Source: Acidaminococcus massiliensis (lineage in GTDB: Bacteria > Bacillota > Negativicutes > Acidaminococcales > Acidaminococcaceae). From it: DNA of 63,584 nucleotides. The notes under the pieces are model-generated. The model saw only the letters and a program-made list of their open reading frames with translations. It did no database searches and was not told where the DNA came from. Where the stretch lies: assembly GCF_900095825.1 (NCBI RefSeq), contig NZ_LT608315.1, positions 1,978,452 to 2,042,035 of the forward strand, in the 5' to 3' direction. Made by a program: the position numbers and the translations under genes. Shown here piece after piece: positions 8,103-15,593 of this stretch (positions are counted from its first letter, which is position 1; each line of letters starts with the position of its first letter).

Positions 8103-8924
8103 TTATTTCTTCAATGCGGCGCTCCGGTCCAAGACCGCCTGTACCGCATCGTAAAACGCTCCTCTCACTCCATGATTTTCCAGGGCTTTGATCCCCGCGA
8201 TGGTGGTGCCGCCGGGGCTGGTCACCTGGTCCCGCAATTGGGCCGGATGGAGCCCGGTCTTCAGTCCCATGACGCCGCTGCCGGCCATGGTCTGGGCCGC
8301 CAGTTTGATGGCCAGGGCACGGGGCAGTCCCGCCATGACCCCTGCATCCGCCAAGGCATCCATCACCACGAAGAAATAGCCAGGGCCGCAGCCGCTGATG
8401 GCCGTAATGGCTTCCATGGCCTTTTCATCCACCCGTACCGTTTCCCCGCAGGATCGGAAGATGGTCTCGGCCAGTTCCAGGGTCTCTTCACTGACCTGGC
8501 TGTCCGCCGTCAGCGCCGTCATCCCCATCCCTACAGCCAGGGGAGTATTGGGCATGGAGCGGATCACCGGATGGCCCGGCACCAGAGCATGGAGCATGGC
8601 CAAGTCGTAGCTGCCCATGATGGAAAGGATATTGGCCTTTTCCGGCAGGGCGTCCACCAGAGCCTGGTCCACGGCGGTTTTTGCCATCTGGGGCTTTACT
8701 GCCAAGATCACCAGATCCGCCTCTTTCACCGCTGCGCTGTTGTCGCCGGTCACAGCGATCCCATAAGTTTCCTGCAGATAGGCCTGCCGTTTGGCCGTAG
8801 GCACAGCGGCGGTCACTTGTTCCTTCTTTACCAGGCCGCCTCCCAGCATGCCTTTCAGGATGGCTTCTCCCATCGCCCCGCAGCCGATGAAAACGATCTT
8901 ATACCCTTCGTTTATCTTTGCCAT
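8103..8924 (-). CDS. proC: Pyrroline-5-carboxylate reductase
   Basis: A 273-residue ProC, the last step of proline synthesis. It has the dinucleotide-binding IGCGAMGEAI near residue 13, MPNTPLAVGMG in the middle, and the C-terminal signature SPGGTTIAGIKALENHGVRGAF. Its start overlaps the end of sepF by 13 bases. It takes the place usually held by the small membrane gene ylmG between sepF and ylmH, an arrangement also known in some other clostridial relatives. Confidence 0.92.
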   Translation of the reverse strand: MAKINEGYKIVFIGCGAMGEAILKGMLGGGLVKKEQVTAAVPTAKRQAYLQETYGIAVTGDNSAAVKEADLVILAVKPQMAKTAVDQALVDALPEKANILSIMGSYDLAMLHALVPGHPVIRSMPNTPLAVGMGMTALTADSQVSEETLELAETIFRSCGETVRVDEKAMEAITAISGCGPGYFFVVMDALADAGVMAGLPRALAIKLAAQTMAGSGVMGLKTGLHPAQLRDQVTSPGGTTIAGIKALENHGVRGAFYDAVQAVLDRSAALKK

Positions 8925-9511
8925 GGATCATTGCTCCCTTCTGACCCGAAATTGGTGTTTTCCGTATCGATATCCACATTGGGAGGGGCGCACACCAGCA
9001 GATTCCGGCCGATTTTCCGCAGAGTCCCATCCAGGGCATAGATGGTCCCGCTGATGAAATCGATGATCCGCTTCCGCACGTCCGCATCCGTATCTTCGAA
9101 ATTGATCACCACCGGCTGGTTCTTGCACAAGTAGTCCGCCATCTTCTGGGAATCATTGAAATCGATGGGTTCGATGACCACCACGCTCACCGGGCTCCGG
9201 TTTACAGGCATGGAAAGCACCTTATCCCCGCTCCGGGTAGAAGTCGGATCCTCCCGCTTTTCCTCGGTGGAACTGGTATAATCCTTATCGAACACCTTAT
9301 CATAAGGTTTTTCGTAGGTTTTTTCGTACGGTTTGTCATAGGACTTATCATACTGGTCGTAGCTCTTTTCCCGCCAGGTACCGGAACCGCTGCCGAACAT
9401 AGGGACCACTTTCCCCTCTTCCTGGTTCGCCGTGGTCTCTTCTTCTTCCTGTTTGCCGGGATCCCCGTCGTATACCCCGATGTATTCCAAGATTTTTTTG
9501 AGTTTTTTCAT
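8912..9511 (-). CDS. sepF: Cell division protein SepF
   Basis: A 199-residue SepF. The N-terminus MKKLKKILEYIG is the amphipathic membrane-targeting helix, and the C-terminal half (VVVIEPIDFNDSQKMADYL, VVINFEDTDADVRKRIIDFISG) is the conserved domain that binds the FtsZ tail. The linker holds an unusual run of Tyr-Asp/Glu-Lys repeats (about residues 50-80). I use the ATG at 9511, with GGTGG upstream, rather than the ATG at 9523. It tethers the Z-ring to the membrane and stands between yggS and proC. Confidence 0.9.
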   Translation of the reverse strand: MKKLKKILEYIGVYDGDPGKQEEEETTANQEEGKVVPMFGSGSGTWREKSYDQYDKSYDKPYEKTYEKPYDKVFDKDYTSSTEEKREDPTSTRSGDKVLSMPVNRSPVSVVVIEPIDFNDSQKMADYLCKNQPVVINFEDTDADVRKRIIDFISGTIYALDGTLRKIGRNLLVCAPPNVDIDTENTNFGSEGSNDPWQR

Positions 9512-9529
9512 ACAATCCACCATTTCTGT

Positions 9530-10234
9530 TTAAAATTTGAGGGAGTAGTCCCGGGCCCCGAAGAGAGCGGAACCCACCCGGACTTCATTGGCCCCTTCTT
9601 CCACGGCGATCCAATAATCGTGGGTCATGCCCATGGAAAGGATATCCACTGCATCGCTGTGGAGGGCGTCCCGGAGGAACAGGAAATCCCGATACCCGGC
9701 AGCGAACACCGGCCGGGTCTCTTCCACATTGTCCGTCGCCTGGGCGATCACCATCACGCCCCGTACCCGGATATGGGGATACTGGGACAGTTCCGGCACC
9801 GCCGCCCGGAAATCTGCCGGTGCAAAGCCGCTTTTCTGCACTTCGCCCGCTTCGTTGATCTGCAGCAGCACATCCTGGACCTTATCCAGTTCCGCTGCGG
9901 CTTTTTCCAGATGGCCCAACAGCTTCAGACTGTCCACACTTTCGATCAAGTCGAAATGTTCCACCGCATGTTTGGCCTTATTGGTCTGCAGATGGCCGAT
10001 GAGATGCCAGTGGCCTCCCTTGGGCAGCACCGCCTGCTTGTGCATGGCCTCTTGGACCCGGTTTTCCCCGATCTCCGTGAGTCCGGCCGCCAGGGTTTCC
10101 GTAACGATTTCCGCCGGATGGTTCTTGGTCACCGCCAGGATGGTCACCTGGTCCCCCGTTACTTTCGGTTCTGTCCGTTTATCCAGTGCATCCTTGATCT
10201 TGGCTTCGACTTCTGCGATTTTATCCTGTAACAT
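9530..10234 (-). CDS. yggS: YggS family PLP homeostasis protein
   Basis: About 234 residues. It has VTKNHPAEIV with the PLP-lysine, IGENRVQEAM, WHLIGHLQTNKAKH, SVDSLKLLGHL and SMGMTHDYWIAVEEGANEVRVGSALFG, the full signature of the single-domain PLP-binding proteins that buffer free pyridoxal phosphate. The ATG at 10234 gives the usual N-terminus (MLQDKIAEVEAKI); an ATG at 10246 touches the ribosome site and is less likely. It sits between yfiH and sepF, as in many Firmicutes. Confidence 0.9.
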   Translation of the reverse strand: MLQDKIAEVEAKIKDALDKRTEPKVTGDQVTILAVTKNHPAEIVTETLAAGLTEIGENRVQEAMHKQAVLPKGGHWHLIGHLQTNKAKHAVEHFDLIESVDSLKLLGHLEKAAAELDKVQDVLLQINEAGEVQKSGFAPADFRAAVPELSQYPHIRVRGVMVIAQATDNVEETRPVFAAGYRDFLFLRDALHSDAVDILSMGMTHDYWIAVEEGANEVRVGSALFGARDYSLKF

Positions 10235-10252
10235 GGGAATTCCCATCTCCTT

Positions 10253-11056
10253 TTATTTTTTGTAAATGACTCCATAGAGCCGTCCTGTCTTTCCCTTTTC
10301 TGCCCGGTAGGAGAAGAACCGGTCCCGATGGCAGCTGGTGCAGCAGTCAGCCCGGAAGATCTGCTCCCGGGGGACCCCCGCTTCCATAAGCTCCAGGGTG
10401 TTCAGTTCCCACAGGTCCAACAAGTAATGGCCGATCCCATGGGGTTTCAGGCAGGAAGGATAAGCTGCTGCCCGGTCTGCCACCTCCTGGCTCACTTCAT
10501 AGCAGCAGGGGCCGATGGAAGGCCCGATGCCTGCCATCACATCCCGGGGGGCCGTCCCGAAGGCTTCCTCCATGACTTCCAGGGCCTGGGGGAGGATCTT
10601 CCCCACACTGCCCCGCCAGCCTGCATGGACCGCCCCGATGGCGCCCCTCTTGGGATCCACCAAAAGGATGGGGACACAGTCTGCAAAAGAAATCAACAGG
10701 GGCAGCTGGGGACAGTCCGTCACCATCCCATCGGTTTCCGGAATGGCATCCTCCAAAGAATAGATCCCTTTCCCTGCGTCTTTTTCCGTCACCACCGCTA
10801 CATGGGTCCCATGGACCTGCTGGCAGGCCACGGCCCGTTCCAGGGGAAAGCCCAGGGCTTCCGCCATTTTCTGCCGGTTGGCCAGCACATGGTCCCGGTC
10901 ATCCCCCACATTGTAGCTTAGGTTGAGCCCTCCCGGGAACAGCGTACTGCAGCCCCCAGTCCGGCAAAGGAACCCATGGACCACATCCCACTGGTCCCAG
11001 GCAGGGAAACAGCCCCATTCCACACCCTTTGCCCCTGCAAAGGAAAAATCAGCCAT
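10253..11056 (-). CDS. YfiH/PgeF family purine nucleoside phosphorylase-like protein
   Basis: A 267-residue member of the family once called multicopper polyphenol oxidase or laccase, now known to act on purine nucleosides and on misincorporated cell-wall precursors. The metal-binding triad is visible: His in CQQVHGTH, Cys in SFADCVPILL and His in AVHAGWRG. The C-terminal CTSCHRDRFFSYRAEKGKTGR is also typical. ATG 11056 with GAGGTGG upstream is preferred over a GTG at 11065. It is the first gene of the division-associated string. Confidence 0.88.
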   Translation of the reverse strand: MADFSFAGAKGVEWGCFPAWDQWDVVHGFLCRTGGCSTLFPGGLNLSYNVGDDRDHVLANRQKMAEALGFPLERAVACQQVHGTHVAVVTEKDAGKGIYSLEDAIPETDGMVTDCPQLPLLISFADCVPILLVDPKRGAIGAVHAGWRGSVGKILPQALEVMEEAFGTAPRDVMAGIGPSIGPCCYEVSQEVADRAAAYPSCLKPHGIGHYLLDLWELNTLELMEAGVPREQIFRADCCTSCHRDRFFSYRAEKGKTGRLYGVIYKK

Positions 11057-11155
11057 GCTCCCCACCTCATTTCATCTCATTTTCTGCTGGTCAAGCCTTG
11101 CCTGAAAACATTCCAGCAACTTTCATTGTACTGTTTTTTTCCTGTTTTGTAAACG

Positions 11156-12628
11156 TTATAACACGGCTTCCATCCGCCGGATCATGGTCTCCAGGACTTT
11201 CAGCCGGGCGTACAGTTTATTGTTGGCTTCCACCACCGTCCAAGGAGCCTCCCGGGTATCCGTCCGGTACAGCATCTCGTTCACCGCATCCACATAAGCA
11301 TCCCATTTATCCCGGTTCCGCCAGTCTTCCGGGGTGATCTTCCAGGTCTTGTTGGGGTCATTTTCCCGGTCCTGGAACCGTTTCAGCTGTTCTTCCCCAT
11401 CGATCTGCATCCAGAATTTCTGGACGATGATCCCCTGCTTCACCCACTGGGCTTCCATATCGTTGATCTCTTCATAGGCCCGGCGCCATTCACTGATCTT
11501 GGCAAAGCCTTCCACCCGTTCCACCAGTACCCGGCCGTACCAGGTCCGGTCGAAGATGGCGATTTCCCCCGGTTCCGGGAGCCGGGTCCAGAACCGCCAC
11601 AGATAATGGAACTGTTTCTCCCATTCATTGGGGGCACTCACCGGATTCACCCGATAGCCCAGAGGGTCGAAAGATTCCGACAGCCGCTTAATGGCGCCGC
11701 CCTTGCCCCCAGCATCCTGTCCTTCGAAAGCCACCACCGTGCTGATTTTCCGTTTGGCCAGTTCATACTGGAGCTCTCCCAGCCGTTTCTGGTATTTCTT
11801 CAGCTTCTTGTCGTATTCTTCTTGTTCCATAGGCTGCCAAGGGGTGTAGCGGCCGAGGATATCGGGGATGGAAAGGTCCTTGGCCGGCCCTTTTTCCGGA
11901 TCGACTGGCCGCTGCCGGTCCTTCAGGGCTTCTTCCAGGGCCGTGATCAGCACCCGGAAGACGGCCTCGGTGCCCGTCCGCTTGTCTTCCATAGGGACGA
12001 TGTGCCAGGGTGCCAGATCCGTATTGGTGGCCGCCAGCATGTCTTCGTAGACCTTCCGGTAGGCATTGTAATCGATTCCCTCGATGCCGCCGGGGGCCAG
12101 CTTCTCCCACCGGCTGCCCATGGTCTCCTGGCCCTTTTCCATGTTCTCCTTCTGTTTCTTCTTGGAAATATGGGTGAAGATCTTGATCAGGACGCAGCCT
12201 CCCTGGACCAGTTCCCGTTCAAAGGCATTGATCTCATCGAATTTCACATCGTACCATTCCGAGGCTTCATCCGGGTCTCCCACCGCATGTTCATTCCGCA
12301 GGAAATACCAGGCCCGGTGATGGATGCAGATCTGCCCCGCCGGAGGCAGCTCCTTCCAGAACTGGAGGAAAAATGGGCTCTCCTTTTCTTTCTCCGTAGT
12401 CTTGGAAGCAGAAAACACCCGGAAGCCCCGAGGGTCCAGGGCGTGGATCACCTTGTTGATCAGTTCGCTGCGCCAGGAAGCCCGGAACCCTTCGAATAGG
12501 ATGACCACCGGGATCTTGGCATCCCGGATGGAACGCTGGAGGAAGCCCAGACGGTTCTCTTCCTCCCCCATAAGTTCCGTGTATCTTTCTTTGGAAATCT
12601 TCGTTTTCAGATCGATTTTATCCAGCAT
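11156..12628 (-). CDS. Two-domain polyphosphate kinase 2 (polyphosphate:AMP phosphotransferase type)
   Basis: A 490-residue protein with two tandem PPK2 domains. The C-terminal domain has an intact P-loop FEGQDAGGKGG (301-311) and lid/Walker B FDRTWYGR (359-366). The N-terminal domain keeps the fold but its P-loop reads FEGFRASWRSE (45-55) and its Walker-B equivalent is IHHRAW, so it is probably not catalytic. This layout matches class II PPK2 enzymes (Pap), which phosphorylate AMP to ADP from polyphosphate. The gene appears monocistronic. Confidence 0.88.
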   Translation of the reverse strand: MLDKIDLKTKISKERYTELMGEEENRLGFLQRSIRDAKIPVVILFEGFRASWRSELINKVIHALDPRGFRVFSASKTTEKEKESPFFLQFWKELPPAGQICIHHRAWYFLRNEHAVGDPDEASEWYDVKFDEINAFERELVQGGCVLIKIFTHISKKKQKENMEKGQETMGSRWEKLAPGGIEGIDYNAYRKVYEDMLAATNTDLAPWHIVPMEDKRTGTEAVFRVLITALEEALKDRQRPVDPEKGPAKDLSIPDILGRYTPWQPMEQEEYDKKLKKYQKRLGELQYELAKRKISTVVAFEGQDAGGKGGAIKRLSESFDPLGYRVNPVSAPNEWEKQFHYLWRFWTRLPEPGEIAIFDRTWYGRVLVERVEGFAKISEWRRAYEEINDMEAQWVKQGIIVQKFWMQIDGEEQLKRFQDRENDPNKTWKITPEDWRNRDKWDAYVDAVNEMLYRTDTREAPWTVVEANNKLYARLKVLETMIRRMEAVL

Positions 12629-12679
12629 ATGACTGCCTTCTTTCCCACTTGCCTGTGATACCTTATTATAACACGAAAA

Positions 12680-12704
12680 GGGTGCTGCATCGGCTGCAGC
12701 ACCC
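12680..12704 (-). terminator. Terminator of hgdH
   Basis: A 9-bp perfect stem (12680-12688 with 12696-12704) lies past the hgdH stop and is followed on the minus strand by a TTTTC tract. Confidence 0.7.
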
Positions 12705-12720
12705 TAGAGAATACGCTCAA

Positions 12721-13716
12721 TTATTTGATTTTGTTCGGGCAATCTTTGTTTTCAGCCAGATCTTTCAGGTTTTCGAAGGAAATCTCTACCATATTCTTGA
12801 CGGCTTCGTCGGTATTGGAACCCAGATGGGGAGTGATCAGGACTTTGGGGTACAGGGCCACCAGCTTTTCGAACAGCGGGTTTTCCAGTTTCTGGCCTTC
12901 CAGATCCTTCCCAAAGATTTCGGCTTCGCCGTCTAGCACGTCGCAGCCGTAGCCATCCAGTTTGCCGCTTTCCACGGCTTCGATGACCGCTTCCGTATCC
13001 ACCAGCTGGCCCCGGGCGCAGTTGATCAGGATGGCGCCGTCTTTCATCTTCTTCAGGAAATCACGGGTGACCAGGGCACCGTTTTCTTTGATATAGGGAG
13101 CATGGATGGTGACGATATCGGATTTAGCCAGGACTTCATCCAGTTCCACCTGGGTGCAGAAGTCTTCGATCCCTTTGATCTGGAACACATCCTGCCCAAT
13201 GACCGTAGCACCCATGCCGTGAAAAATCTGTGCAGCCACGCGGCCGATCCGGCCCAGGCCCACCACACCCACGGTGCAGTTGCGGACTTCTTTGGAGAAC
13301 ATGACGGAATCCACTTCAAAATTCTTCTTGGCCGTACGGGAAGTGGAATAAGCGGTATGACGCAGCAGCATCATGGCTTGGGTCACAGCCATTTCCGCAA
13401 TGGCATTGGGGGAATAGCGAGGAACAAAAGCCATGGGGAAGCCCAGTTCCTTGGCATAGGCAACATCGATATGGTCCGTGCCGGCAGTACGGGTGAGGAC
13501 GTATTTCACGCCCAGTTCTTTATAGATATCCAGATTCTGTTTGTTGGCAAAGCAGTTGCCCCGCAGCAGCACGGCATCGAACCCTTTGGCCATTTCAGCA
13601 GATTCTTTCGTATTTAAATAATCGGGAACGAGTTTCAGGTCGTAGCCGAAGTTCTTGTTACAGGCCTCAAAAATGGGCACTTCCACGTCTCGTACACCAT
13701 AACACAAAACCTTCAT
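12721..13716 (-). CDS. hgdH: (R)-2-hydroxyglutarate dehydrogenase-like D-2-hydroxyacid dehydrogenase
   Basis: A 331-residue NAD-dependent D-2-hydroxyacid dehydrogenase. The Rossmann motif GLGRIG is at 153-158 and the catalytic Arg235, Glu264 and His297 are present (NCARGQL, DGE, TPHLGS). Length and sequence closely resemble, from memory, HgdH of Acidaminococcus fermentans, which reduces 2-oxoglutarate to (R)-2-hydroxyglutarate in the hydroxyglutarate pathway of glutamate fermentation. D-lactate dehydrogenase activity is the alternative. It has a strong ribosome site (AGGAGGG) and its own promoter and terminator, so it is expressed alone. Confidence 0.85.
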   Translation of the reverse strand: MKVLCYGVRDVEVPIFEACNKNFGYDLKLVPDYLNTKESAEMAKGFDAVLLRGNCFANKQNLDIYKELGVKYVLTRTAGTDHIDVAYAKELGFPMAFVPRYSPNAIAEMAVTQAMMLLRHTAYSTSRTAKKNFEVDSVMFSKEVRNCTVGVVGLGRIGRVAAQIFHGMGATVIGQDVFQIKGIEDFCTQVELDEVLAKSDIVTIHAPYIKENGALVTRDFLKKMKDGAILINCARGQLVDTEAVIEAVESGKLDGYGCDVLDGEAEIFGKDLEGQKLENPLFEKLVALYPKVLITPHLGSNTDEAVKNMVEISFENLKDLAENKDCPNKIK

Positions 13717-13750
13717 AGCAATACCCTCCTATATCATTGAGCACACAATT

Positions 13751-13783
13751 TGGGCAAGCCGGAGCCCCTCCAGGATTGCCCAT
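13751..13783 (-). other. Hairpin in the hgdH 5' untranslated region
   Basis: TGGGCAA (13751-13757) pairs with TTGCCCA (13776-13782) within the leader between the hgdH promoter and its start. It could affect mRNA stability; no known riboswitch is recognised. Confidence 0.4.
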
Positions 13784-13790
13784 TGCCTAT

Positions 13791-13819
13791 ATTGTAGCAT
13801 GGAACCTAAAAAATTCCAA
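13791..13819 (-). promoter_or_regulatory. Promoter of hgdH
   Basis: Minus-strand TTGGAA (13814-13819), a 17-base spacer and TACAAT (13791-13796). Confidence 0.7.
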
Positions 13820-13885
13820 TGTTTTTCGTATTTTGTATACAAATTGATGGAATATTTTGAGAAAAATTAAAAAAGGATATCATCT

Positions 13886-13928
13886 ACCCTCTGGGCGGCC
13901 GGGAGGGGCGGGCCTGCGGCCCGCCCCT
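13886..13928 (+). repeat. REP-like repeat, left part, interrupted by the IS110 element
   Basis: This stretch reads CTGGGCGGCCGGGA, then a long GC hairpin (GGGGCGGGCC with GGCCCGCCCC), and stops at CCCCT (13924-13928). The expected continuation ACGCCG...TCGG is found 1.5 kb away at 15451-15466. Other copies run GGCCGGGAxGGGC...CCCTACGCCGTCG. The IS therefore lies inside one copy, after CCCCT. Confidence 0.7.
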
Positions 13929-13930
13929 CG

Positions 13931-13936
13931 TATAAT
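13931..13936 (+). promoter_or_regulatory. -10 half of the IS110 circular-junction promoter
   Basis: TATAAT two bases inside the left end. Its partner TTGACT is at 15430-15435 in the right end. Only excision to a circle puts them 17 bases apart, so bridge RNA expression would rise in the donor circle. Confidence 0.75.
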
Positions 13937-13942
13937 AGAGTT

Positions 13943-14150
13943 GTACCAGATATTCTCTTTTATAGTGAATTACGGTACGATTAGAATGGAGCTGTGGATT
14001 GGTTGCGAACCCCTACCGCTTGACGGTTTTCGTAGAGTCCGACCACAGAATTCATTCAATTTGTTAATGAGTTGGATACCGCTCGACGGTTCATATCTAG
14101 CGAGGATACATTATGATGAAGTCTCTGTGGCTTTGATGCACAGCTGCCAA
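13943..14150 (+). ncRNA. Putative IS110 bridge RNA
   Basis: A 5' stem-loop (GTACC 13943-13947 with GGTAC 13974-13978) is followed by two similar domains. Domain 1 is closed by CTGTGG (13992-13997) and CCACAG (14043-14048) and capped by ACCGCTTGACGGT (14015-14027). Domain 2 is closed by TAATG (14065-14069) and CATTA (14109-14113) and capped by ACCGCTCGACGGT (14078-14090). In the first loop CCCCT (14010-14014) equals the left target plus core, and CGTAG (14031-14035) is complementary to core plus right target CTACG (15449-15453). In the second, AGTTGG (14070-14075) equals the right end before the core, and CGAG (14101-14104) is complementary to core plus left end CTCG (13927-13930). The 3' limit is uncertain. 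Confidence 0.72.
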
Positions 14151-14174
14151 TTCAAAAAAAGGAGGTTGATTTTT

Positions 14175-15344
14175 ATGCTTTGTATCGGAATTGACGTTGC
14201 AAAGCGGAAACATGACTGCTGTATCATTGACTCGGATGCATTGAAAACAGTTGAATCTTTTACATTTCCCAATTCACGGGAAGGCTTTGACATGCTCCTT
14301 TCCAAGATTTCTGAACTGGGCATTCCAAAAGATAAAATAAGAGTAGGATTGGAAGCAACCGGTCACTATTCCTCGAATCTCGCCCATTTCATCTCAGAAC
14401 ATGACCTTCCACTGCTCACTTTCAATCCGCTTCTCACGAATAGATACAAGCAAGGATTCAGCCTGCGTAAGACCAAGACTGATAAAGTCGATGCCTGCGC
14501 TATTGCACAGATGATTGTGTCAGGGAAAGGTTCCCAAACCTACTCTTCTTCATTGTACCATAACGAGGAAATGAAATCACTCTCTCGTTACAGATCTCAA
14601 ACCATGCAGAAGTGTTCCAAGCTAAAGATATCAGTTTCCCGTCTGGTTACGATTTTATTCCCAGAGCTGGAAGGGCTGACATCTTCCATCCATCTTGCTT
14701 CAATCTATGCGCTTCTAAAAGCCTATCCTGGCCATGAACAGATTGCTCATTGCAGCATGAAGCGGCTGACGCACCTGTTAAGTGATGCCTCCCAGGGGAG
14801 ATTTGACAAAAGCAAGGCTTTGGAAATCCACCAGGCAGCATGCCGTTCTATCGGTAAAGTCTCGCTTTCGGCTTCTATGGAACTCGTCCATACCATTACG
14901 GATATTGAAGTGTTGAAGCAGCATATCGTTGAAATCGATGAGAAGCTTAAGGAAATGGTGGACCAGGAAGAATCTTCGATTATTGACATACCAGGGATCG
15001 GTTATACCCTTTGTGCCAGCATTCTGGGCGAAGTTGGTGATTTCAAGCGTTTTCCGGATGTCGACAAGCTCCTGGCTTACGCAGGGATGTCACCTTCCAA
15101 ACATGACTCTGGAGACTACCATTCGAAGCATAACAAGATGGAAAAAAGAGGATCCCCCTATCTGCGAAAGACACTGTACCTTGCCGCCCGCCTGGTTGCA
15201 CAGAACGTACCGAGATTCAAAGAATACCTTGAAAAGAAACTGTCAGAACACAAGCCTTACAAAATCGCTTTGTCCCATGTAGCCAAGAAACTGATCCGAT
15301 TGATTTACCGGCTGGGTATTAGTGGCTGCCCTTATTTAGCCTGA
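14175..15344 (+). CDS. IS110-family transposase (bridge-RNA-guided recombinase)
   Basis: A 389-residue DEDD recombinase. The RuvC-like domain has GIDVAKRKHD (Asp7), VGLEATGHY (Glu60) and KTKTDKVDA (Asp103 and Asp106). The C-terminal Tnp20 domain has IPGIGYTLCASILGEVGDF and KRGSPYLRKTLY with the probable nucleophilic Ser327. I start at the ATG at 14175, preceded by AAAGGAGG; the frame is open upstream but that region looks like the structured RNA. No frameshift is seen, so the element may be active. Confidence 0.93.
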   Translation: MLCIGIDVAKRKHDCCIIDSDALKTVESFTFPNSREGFDMLLSKISELGIPKDKIRVGLEATGHYSSNLAHFISEHDLPLLTFNPLLTNRYKQGFSLRKTKTDKVDACAIAQMIVSGKGSQTYSSSLYHNEEMKSLSRYRSQTMQKCSKLKISVSRLVTILFPELEGLTSSIHLASIYALLKAYPGHEQIAHCSMKRLTHLLSDASQGRFDKSKALEIHQAACRSIGKVSLSASMELVHTITDIEVLKQHIVEIDEKLKEMVDQEESSIIDIPGIGYTLCASILGEVGDFKRFPDVDKLLAYAGMSPSKHDSGDYHSKHNKMEKRGSPYLRKTLYLAARLVAQNVPRFKEYLEKKLSEHKPYKIALSHVAKKLIRLIYRLGISGCPYLA

Positions 15345-15450
15345 TTTTTTTAAGCCCACAAGAGGGGGCTTGGGTAAGTGCGCCCTTTTGCCAAGATCCA
15401 TAGCAACTGAAATTTATTTTAAAATTGGCTTGACTTTATATAGTTGGTCT

Positions 15451-15466
15451 ACGCCGCTGCCATCGG
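15451..15466 (+). repeat. REP-like repeat, right part beyond the IS110 element
   Basis: ACGCCGCTGCCATCGG continues the repeat broken at 13928; other copies have ACGCCGTCG here. Confidence 0.6.
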
Positions 15467-15482
15467 ACATGCAATCCAATGG

Positions 15483-15528
15483 TCACAGAAATGGAGTCCT
15501 CGGACAATCCCGGTTCTGTGATTTTTTG
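15483..15528 (+). terminator. Plus-strand terminator downstream of the IS110 insertion
   Basis: TCACAGAA (15483-15490) pairs with TTCTGTGA (15514-15521) and is followed by a run of six Ts. It would stop transcripts leaving the IS before the convergent autotransporter gene. Confidence 0.7.
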
Positions 15529-15540
15529 TTATATCCCTGA

Positions 15541-15588
15541 CCCCGACGTGGTAGGGGCTACCCGGAGGGGAGCCCATCCCGGCCTGGA
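15541..15588 (-). repeat. REP-like repeat copy
   Basis: On the minus strand GGCCGGGATGGGCTCCCC, then GGGTAGCCCCTACCACGTCGG. It matches the copy at 23172-23226 closely and lies directly after the autotransporter stop. Confidence 0.65.
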
Positions 15589-15593
15589 GTTCA

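Larger units (their letters stand above)
13929..15450 (+). mobile_element. IS110-family element with readable ends (core CT)
   Basis: The left end begins after CT at 13927-13928 and the right end finishes with CT at 15449-15450, so the 1,522-base element is flanked by the CT core dinucleotide known from IS621. Three things support the ends. The flanks rejoin into a REP-like repeat (CCCCT then ACGCCG). Joining right end to left end makes TTGACT (15430-15435), exactly 17 bases, then TATAAT (13931-13936), the circular-junction promoter expected for this family. A bridge-RNA-like structure lies between the left end and the transposase. There are no terminal inverted repeats, as usual for IS110. 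Confidence 0.82.

Noticed and set aside
13857-14174. Upstream extension of the transposase frame by 106 codons
   Set aside because: The ATG at 14175 has a strong ribosome site and starts at the conserved GIDVAK region; the upstream stretch contains flank, the left end and RNA-like stems.
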